Shown here: positions 5,920-10,435 of the stretch, one piece after another
Position numbering within the stretch: the first letter of the stretch is position 1
Layout of the letters: the number at the start of each line of letters is the position of its first letter
Source of the DNA: Acidobacteriota bacterium
GTDB lineage: Bacteria > Acidobacteriota > Terriglobia > Terriglobales > Acidobacteriaceae
Direction: 5' to 3'
NCBI GenBank assembly: GCA_021805265.1
Contig: JAJZFR010000447.1
Location: 1 to 10,435, forward strand
DNA length: 10,435 nt
Position numbers and translations under genes: made by a program
The notes under the pieces: model-generated
Seen by the model: only the letters and a program-made list of their open reading frames with translations
What the model was told of the DNA's origin: nothing
Databases searched by the model: none

Positions 5920-7548
5920 ATGACCCCCCTTAGCCAATTGCCCGCCTGGAAGGCGCTCGAAGCCCATGCCGCAACCATGCAAACCAGGCACCTGTGCGAA
6001 CTCTTCGCCGAAGACCCGAAGCGCGGCGAGCGGTTCAACGCCGAGGCCAGCGGCCTGTTTCTCGATTACTCCAAGCACCGCATCACCGACCAGACGCTGA
6101 AGCTCTTCGCCGCGTTGGCCGAGGCAAGCGGTCTCGAAGAGCGCCGCGCAGCCATGTTTCGCGGCGACAAGATCAACATCACCGAAAATCGCGCCGTCCT
6201 CCACACCGCCCTCCGCGCCCCGCGCGAAGCCGTCATCGAGGTCGATGGCGTCAACGTCGTCCCCGGCGTACATGCCGTGCTCGACAAGATGGCCGCCTTC
6301 TGTGACGCTGTCCGCTCCGGAGCATGGACCGGCTTCACCGGCAAGCCCATTCGCAACGTCATCAATATCGGCATTGGCGGCTCGGACCTCGGCCCGGTCA
6401 TGGCCTATGAGGCCCTGCGCCACAACTCCCAGCGCGCGCTGACCTTCCGCTTTGTCTCGAATGTTGATGGCTCCGACTTCGCGGAAGCGGTCCACGGCCT
6501 GGACCCGGAAGAGACCCTCTTCATCGTTTCGTCCAAGACCTTCACCACGCTCGAAACCATGACCAACGCCCACACCGCGCGCGTCTGGTCGCTGGCCAAA
6601 CTCAAGGAACACTCCGCCGTCGCCCGCCACTTTGTCGCCGTCTCCACCAACGCAACCGAGGTCGCCAAGTTCGGCATCGACACCGCCAACATGTTCGGCT
6701 TCTGGGACTGGGTCGGCGGACGCTACTCGATGGACGCGGCCATTGGTCTCTCCACCATGCTGGCCATTGGCCCGGAAAACTTCCGCCGCATGCTGGCCGG
6801 CTTCCACGCCATGGACGAGCACTTCCGCACAGCGCCTCTCGAACAAAACCTGCCCTTCCTCATGGGCATGCTCACCCTCTGGTACACCAGCTTCTTCGGT
6901 GCCGAAACCGTCGCCGTGCTGCCCTATGACAACTACCTCAAGCGCTTCCCGGCCTACCTCCAGCAGCTCACCATGGAGTCCAACGGCAAACACGTCACGC
7001 TCGACGGCCGCCGCGTCGATTACCAGACCTGCCCCATCTTCTGGGGCGAGCCAGGCACCAACGGCCAGCACAGCTTCTATCAGCTCATCCACCAGGGAAC
7101 CCGCCTCATCCCCTGCGACTTCATCGGCTTCGCCCAGTCGCTCAATCCCCTGGGGAATCATCACGACGTGCTCATGTCCAACATCTTTGCCCAGGCCGAA
7201 GCGCTGGCCTTTGGCAAGACCCCCGATCAGGTGCGCGCCGAGGGCACTGCCGAGTGGCTGGTTCCTCATCGCACCTTCGAGGGCAACCGTCCCAGCTCCG
7301 TCCTGCTCGCCGAAAAAATGACGCCTGAGATTCTCGGCCAGCTTGTTGCACTCTATGAACACAGCGTCTTCGTTCAGGGAGTCATCTGGCAGATCGACTC
7401 CTTCGATCAGTGGGGCGTTGAACTGGGCAAGGTGCTGGCCGTGCGCATCATTCCTGAACTCGAAAGCCCCACCGAGCCGGAACTCAAACACGACAGCTCC
7501 ACCAACGCGCTCATCCGCCGCTATCGGCGCATGAAACATCGCAGCTAA
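5920..7548 (+). CDS. pgi: Glucose-6-phosphate isomerase
   Basis: This 542-residue cytoplasmic enzyme interconverts glucose 6-phosphate and fructose 6-phosphate in glycolysis and gluconeogenesis. It is close in length to the long bacterial (E. coli-type) form. Visible motifs are NIGIGGSDLGP (residues 149-159), the phosphate-binding SSKTFTTLET, signature 1 DWVGGRYS (263-270), the catalytic block GEPGTNGQHSF with E377 and H384, and signature 2 SFDQWGVELGK ending in catalytic K504. All expected active-site residues are present. The ATG at 5920 is supported by AGGAGA at 5908-5913. A TATAAT box lies upstream, so the gene is probably its own transcription unit. A 574-residue open frame on the opposite strand (5830-7554) is a codon-bias shadow, because the forward protein accounts for the whole stretch. 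Confidence 0.97.
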   Translation: MTPLSQLPAWKALEAHAATMQTRHLCELFAEDPKRGERFNAEASGLFLDYSKHRITDQTLKLFAALAEASGLEERRAAMFRGDKINITENRAVLHTALRAPREAVIEVDGVNVVPGVHAVLDKMAAFCDAVRSGAWTGFTGKPIRNVINIGIGGSDLGPVMAYEALRHNSQRALTFRFVSNVDGSDFAEAVHGLDPEETLFIVSSKTFTTLETMTNAHTARVWSLAKLKEHSAVARHFVAVSTNATEVAKFGIDTANMFGFWDWVGGRYSMDAAIGLSTMLAIGPENFRRMLAGFHAMDEHFRTAPLEQNLPFLMGMLTLWYTSFFGAETVAVLPYDNYLKRFPAYLQQLTMESNGKHVTLDGRRVDYQTCPIFWGEPGTNGQHSFYQLIHQGTRLIPCDFIGFAQSLNPLGNHHDVLMSNIFAQAEALAFGKTPDQVRAEGTAEWLVPHRTFEGNRPSSVLLAEKMTPEILGQLVALYEHSVFVQGVIWQIDSFDQWGVELGKVLAVRIIPELESPTEPELKHDSSTNALIRRYRRMKHRS

Positions 7549-7599
7549 CGCCACGCGTACTACTGCACCGCGCGGTCGGCTTGCTGTTCGGAATGAAAC

Positions 7600-7628
7600 T
7601 TTTCACCGAACGCCCCGCGCCGTACAAT
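7600..7628 (+). promoter_or_regulatory. Candidate sigma-70-like promoter for sod
   Basis: TTTTCA (7600-7605, 4 of 6 matches to TTGACA) and TACAAT (7623-7628, 5 of 6 matches to TATAAT) are separated by exactly 17 bases. The pair lies 22 bases upstream of the sod start, which gives a short leader containing the AAGGAG ribosome binding site. The two elements and spacing are good, but nothing beyond the match supports use. Confidence 0.45.
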
Positions 7629-7650
7629 CAGACCTGAAGGAGTCTTCCCT

Positions 7651-8274
7651 ATGCCCTACGAACTTGCACCCCTGCCCTACGACTACGCGGCCCTCGAGCC
7701 TTTTATCGACGCCGATACCATGCGCTTCCACCACGACAAGCATCACCAGGCCTACATCAACAACGTGAACGCGGCGCTGGCCAGCCATCCCGACCTGGCC
7801 GCCAAATCCGTCGATGATCTGGTGCGCGACCTCGCCTCGGTGCCCGAGGCCATCAAGCCTGCCGTGCGCAACAACGGCGGCGGACACTCCAACCACTCCA
7901 TCTTCTGGTCCATCATGGGCCCGGTCGGCACCCCCGGCGTGGGCGGGGAACCCACCGGCGCGCTCGCCGCAAAGATCACCGAAGACTTCGGCAGCTTCGA
8001 GGAATTCAAGAAGGCATTCAACGAGGCGGGCGTAAAGCAGTTCGGCTCCGGCTGGGCATGGCTCGTCCTCGTCGATGGCAAGCTCAAGGTCATGAGCACC
8101 GCCAACCAGGATTCGCCGCTCACCCAGGGACACTACCCCATCCTGGGCAACGATGTCTGGGAACACGCCTACTACCTCAAATACCAGAACCTGCGCCCCA
8201 AGTACCTCGAAAACTGGTGGAACGTGGTCAACTGGACTGAAGTCGCCAAGCGCTTCGCCACCGCCAAGGGCTGA
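7651..8274 (+). CDS. sodA: Superoxide dismutase, Mn type
   Basis: This 207-residue enzyme converts superoxide to hydrogen peroxide and oxygen. All four metal ligands are visible: H27 (RFHHDKHH), H82 (GGHSNHSIFW), D168 and H172 in the family signature DVWEHAYY. Two features favour manganese over iron: the NNGGGHSNH context, and a glutamine (Q153) in STANQDSPL, where iron enzymes usually carry the second-shell Gln on the other domain. A cambialistic enzyme cannot be excluded from sequence. There is no signal peptide, so it is cytoplasmic. The ATG at 7651 has AAGGAG at 7637-7642. The loop between Q153 and D168 is six residues shorter than in E. coli SodA, which I know from memory of that sequence. 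It has its own promoter-like sequence and a strong terminator, so it is probably monocistronic. Confidence 0.96.
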   Translation: MPYELAPLPYDYAALEPFIDADTMRFHHDKHHQAYINNVNAALASHPDLAAKSVDDLVRDLASVPEAIKPAVRNNGGGHSNHSIFWSIMGPVGTPGVGGEPTGALAAKITEDFGSFEEFKKAFNEAGVKQFGSGWAWLVLVDGKLKVMSTANQDSPLTQGHYPILGNDVWEHAYYLKYQNLRPKYLENWWNVVNWTEVAKRFATAKG

Positions 8275-8297
8275 ATCCACTCACCTTCCAAAACCCC

Positions 8298-8343
8298 ATC
8301 GCGCTCACGAGTCCTGCCGCATCGGCACTCGTGAGCGCGATTT
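8298..8343 (+). terminator. Rho-independent terminator after sod
   Basis: A perfect 15-bp stem, ATCGCGCTCACGAGT (8298-8312) with ACTCGTGAGCGCGAT (8327-8341), closes a 14-base loop with an inner 4-bp stem (GCCG at 8316, CGGC at 8323). It ends in only three T's, and the second TTT follows after CCG. It starts 24 bases after the sod stop. The short T run makes termination strength uncertain; the hairpin itself is unambiguous. Confidence 0.68.
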
Positions 8344-8416
8344 CCGTTTCCGGCAAACCTGCATCCACCGCAACTCTTTCCGCGTATTGTGGTTAGAGAA
8401 TGCAGGAGACGCAATC

Positions 8417-9202
8417 ATGAAACTCCGTACACAATTCCCCGCTGTAGTTTTTCTGCTCATGCTTTCCGGCCTCGCTTCCGCCGCTCGAGCACAAAGTTTT
8501 CTCATCAGCCAGAACGGTAAATCCGTCGGCAGCGCTTCGCTCACCCTTACTCGTTCCGCTCAGGGCTATGCCGCTTCCTCCACCGGCTCGATCGTCATGA
8601 ACGGCCTGAACCTCAGCTTCACCGAGACCGCGTCCTTCAGCCCCAACAATCACATTCGCAGCGTCCAGCTCAACGGCCAGGTCAACGGAACGCCGGTAAC
8701 CATCAGCACCCGGCCCACCGGCCAGCAGTTCCTGATGAACATCTTCGCCAACGGACAGCGCTACAACACCCCGCTCGCCTATCACACCCAGGCTGTCTTT
8801 TTTCCCGACTTCGACCCAGCCGCGCTGACCATGATGGTCCGCCTCGGAGCAGCCCACAACAACGCAAACCTCTGGGCTATCATTCCCAAACAGACCGGCT
8901 CCATCGTACCCATCCAGATTGCCACCGACCCGGACATGCAGGGCAAGCTCAACAATCAAACCATCGCCGTCCACCACTTCACCATCAACATGAACGACAG
9001 CACCATCGAGGTCTTCAGCACCCCAACCAACGACATCATGCAGGCCGAGTGGACCAACGAAGCCTTCGCTCTGGTCCATGAGGGATTCGTGCTCACCCCG
9101 CCCGCGCATCCCACCGTCGCCCCGCCGAAACCGCCGCCCACCAGCCAGCAGAATCCGCAGCCCGGCCAGCAAACCAATCCGCAACAAAACCAGCCCCAGT
9201 AA
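8417..9202 (+). CDS. Secreted protein of unknown function with Pro/Gln-rich tail
   Basis: I do not recognise the family of this 261-residue protein. It starts with a clear signal peptide: MKLR, a hydrophobic core AVVFLLMLSGLASA, and likely cleavage after ARA at residue 25. The body (about 26-225) is rich in Thr, Ser, Asn and alternating hydrophobics, suggesting beta structure. It has no cysteine and no metal or catalytic motif that I can name. The C-terminal 36 residues (from about LTPPAHPTVAPP) are almost all Pro, Gln, Asn and Thr and look disordered, as in surface or cell-wall-facing linkers. I chose the ATG at 8417 because AGGAGA lies at 8404-8409 and the signal peptide begins there; the open frame extends back into sod but that part is shadow. 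There is no lipobox. It stands alone between the sod terminator and convergent rnr. Confidence 0.8.
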   Translation: MKLRTQFPAVVFLLMLSGLASAARAQSFLISQNGKSVGSASLTLTRSAQGYAASSTGSIVMNGLNLSFTETASFSPNNHIRSVQLNGQVNGTPVTISTRPTGQQFLMNIFANGQRYNTPLAYHTQAVFFPDFDPAALTMMVRLGAAHNNANLWAIIPKQTGSIVPIQIATDPDMQGKLNNQTIAVHHFTINMNDSTIEVFSTPTNDIMQAEWTNEAFALVHEGFVLTPPAHPTVAPPKPPPTSQQNPQPGQQTNPQQNQPQ

Positions 9203-9293
9203 ATGCAGCCACTACGCTTCAGTCCACCCACTCGCGCTCGAGCATCTTCAACGATGCGACTGACAGCTTCGCACGCCTTACCCTGAAAATGTC

Positions 9294-9332
9294 GGGTGCC
9301 CCAGGTCCCCCGGCAACTTCGGGGACCTGGGT
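9294..9332 (+). repeat. REP-like hairpin with the RAYT-repeat ends but a different stem
   Basis: The stretch opens with GGGTGCCCCA and closes with TGGGT, exactly as in the hairpins beside the RAYT gene. The inner stem is different: CCCAGGTCCCC (9300-9310) pairs over 11 bp with GGGGACCTGGG (9321-9331) around a 10-base loop. Because both arms changed together, the fold is conserved while the sequence is not. It sits in the convergent gap between the secreted protein gene and rnr, a favoured place for REP elements. It might also help terminate transcription from either side, though no T tract follows. Confidence 0.65.
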
Positions 9333-9337
9333 GGGAG

Positions 9338-9356
9338 GTCGTCGAGCCTCGACGAC
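9338..9356. repeat. Second inverted repeat in the convergent gap
   Basis: GTCGTCGAG (9338-9346) and CTCGACGAC (9348-9356) are perfect 9-base inverted arms around a single base, so the real hairpin would have a slightly shorter stem. It begins 6 bases after the preceding hairpin and ends 18 bases before the rnr stop. It may be part of the rnr terminator or a companion of the REP-like hairpin; no T tract follows on the plus strand. Confidence 0.5.
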
Positions 9357-9374
9357 AGCACCAGTACAAATGCT

Positions 9375-10435
9375 CTATTTGCGACGACGCCCTTTCGCCT
9401 GGAACTTGCGTCGCCCGGCGGGCCGCGTCGCGTCCTTCGGCGGTCGAAATCCGGGCTTCGCGGGCCGCGGTTTCGCCGCCGCTTTCGCTGGCTTCCCGGC
9501 TTTTTTCCCCGCGCTCTTGAGCGCCGGAGTCAGCGCCGTGTCGATCAGCGCAAACTGTAGTTTCCGCTCAAAGGCCAGTACGCGATCCAGCACCACGCGC
9601 ACCAGATCCCCGGCCCGATAGCGAATTCCCCCATGTGCGCCAATAATCTCGCGCGTCTGTTCGCGATAGCTGAAGCGGTCTCCGGGCAGCGTCTCGATCG
9701 GCACCAGCCCCTCGACAAACATATCCTTCAGCTCCACAAACAACCCGTACTTCGCCGCGTTCAGGATCATCGCGTCAAACTCCTCGCCAACCCGATCCTC
9801 CATGAAGCGAACCTTCTTCCACTCGATCAGCTCGCGCTCCGCCTCCGCCGCGCGCCGTTCCGTCTGCGAAGTCTCCCCCGCAATCGCCGCCAGCTCGGCC
9901 AGCGGAATCGGTGGCTCCCCAGCCCATGCCTGCTTCTCGCTGTTTGCGGCCCCCGAGGCGTTCGACGGATTCGCGCGCATTTCATTCGGGTGCATTTCAT
10001 TCGGATGCGTCCAGGGCGAGCGCTGGCGATCCGCCCCCAATCTCACTTCACTCCGAGCGCCTGCTCGCAGCAGCGCCTTCAGAATGCGGTGAACAATTAA
10101 ATCTGGATACCGCCGAATCGGCGAAGTAAAGTGCGTATAGCTCGGCGAGGCCAGCGCAAAATGCCCCTCGTTGACCTCCGAGTAGCGCGCCTGCTTCAAC
10201 GATCGCAGCATCAGGTAACTCAGAATCCGCTCCTCCGGCTTCCCGCTGATCTTTGCCGACAGCTTCTGATACATCCGCGGCGTAACGTCGATGTGCTCTG
10301 GCACCTCGATGGCCCGCGCGTCCCGCTGGTTGCCCCCGCGGCGCTGCTGCTCCCGCCGCTCGCCGCGCGGCTGAAATCGCTTCACCGGCAGCGCACCCAG
10401 CCCCAGCGAATAACCAAACGCCGCCGCCGCGTCTT
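9375..10435 (-). CDS. rnr: Ribonuclease R, C-terminal part (partial)
   Basis: The last 352 residues are present; the frame stays open to the right edge, so the start is outside the window. RNase R is a processive 3'-5' exoribonuclease that degrades structured RNA in the cytoplasm. The fragment contains the end of the RNB catalytic domain: AIEVPEHIDVTPRMYQ, then RYSEVNEGHFALA and YTHFTSPIRRYPDLIVHR (10139-10086). An S1 RNA-binding domain follows (about 9790-9535, GEEFDAMILNAAKYGLFVEL onward). The tail is basic and rich in K, R, A and P, ending KGRRRK, as in many RNase R proteins. The catalytic aspartates lie outside the window. Between LKALLR and PLAELAAIA there is an untypical low-complexity insertion of about 50 residues (9912-10064). 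The S1 domain and basic tail favour RNase R over RNase II. The gene converges with the 8417-9202 gene. Confidence 0.92.
   Translation of the reverse strand, partial: DAAAAFGYSLGLGALPVKRFQPRGERREQQRRGGNQRDARAIEVPEHIDVTPRMYQKLSAKISGKPEERILSYLMLRSLKQARYSEVNEGHFALASPSYTHFTSPIRRYPDLIVHRILKALLRAGARSEVRLGADRQRSPWTHPNEMHPNEMRANPSNASGAANSEKQAWAGEPPIPLAELAAIAGETSQTERRAAEAERELIEWKKVRFMEDRVGEEFDAMILNAAKYGLFVELKDMFVEGLVPIETLPGDRFSYREQTREIIGAHGGIRYRAGDLVRVVLDRVLAFERKLQFALIDTALTPALKSAGKKAGKPAKAAAKPRPAKPGFRPPKDATRPAGRRKFQAKGRRRK
9977..10006 (-). repeat. Two tandem 15-base repeats within rnr
   Basis: GCATTTCATTCGGGT (9977-9991) and GCATTTCATTCGGAT (9992-10006) on the plus strand differ at one base. In the rnr frame they encode a doubled HPNEM (HPNEMHPNEM). 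The period of 15 keeps the frame. They lie within the low-complexity insertion between the RNB and S1 domains and look like a recent slippage duplication. Confidence 0.8.

Noticed and set aside
5830..7554. A 574-residue open frame on the minus strand opposite pgi
   Set aside because: The forward frame is unmistakably pgi with all motifs. The antisense protein is an Asp/Glu/Gly/Val-rich composition typical of reverse-strand shadows in GC-rich genes, and it has no recognisable motif.
7549..7599. A terminator directly after pgi
   Set aside because: The only palindrome is the short ACCGCGCGGT with no usable loop and no T tract.
8153..8416. Upstream extension of the secreted protein frame overlapping sod
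   Set aside because: It runs out of frame through the conserved sod 3' end and its terminator. The signal peptide and AGGAGA site fix the start at 8417.

Overview
The window is a GC-rich bacterial chromosome segment. Dense coding, the split glycine decarboxylase genes (gcvPA plus gcvPB), a secreted M28 peptidase and a large RNase R suggest an Acidobacteriota (Terriglobia-like) soil bacterium. This placement is inference from gene style and was not tested by any search.

Layout. Positions 1-3021 (+) hold the 3' end of a glycine cleavage operon: the tail of gcvH, then gcvPA and gcvPB, separated by only 2 and 4 bases. Positions 3022-3190 hold a compact repeat zone: a five-tract G-run motif with quadruplex potential, a 19-base periodic repeat (AATGCGGGTG), and two tandem 45-base repeats that each contain a 10-bp-stem hairpin. 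Two bases later begins a gene for a small HUH/Y1 transposase of the RAYT (REP-associated tyrosine transposase) type, 3193-3774. A third hairpin copy, inverted, lies inside its 3' coding end. Then come a secreted M28 metallopeptidase (3883-5676, TTG start), glucose-6-phosphate isomerase pgi (5920-7548), a cytoplasmic Mn-type superoxide dismutase (7651-8274) and a secreted protein of unknown function with a Pro/Gln-rich tail (8417-9202), all on +. The convergent 3' part of RNase R (rnr) runs in from the right edge on the minus strand. The 172-base convergent gap holds a hairpin that shares both ends with the RAYT-linked repeats but has a different, compensating stem.

How the parts relate. The gcv genes form one operon for glycine breakdown and one-carbon supply. 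The peptidase, pgi, sod and the unknown secreted gene look like separate transcription units. Clear nested-hairpin terminators follow the peptidase and sod, and -10-like boxes precede the peptidase, pgi and sod. No gap between genes exceeds 300 bases.

The most interesting item is the RAYT with its own hairpin repeats, plus a possible second hairpin subfamily with the same ends about 5.5 kb away. This looks like a REP/REPIN-type system whose terminal motif (GGGTGCCCCA...TGGGT) differs from the enterobacterial GTAG type. The rest is ordinary housekeeping sequence, apart from a low-complexity insertion with a duplicated 15-mer inside RNase R.
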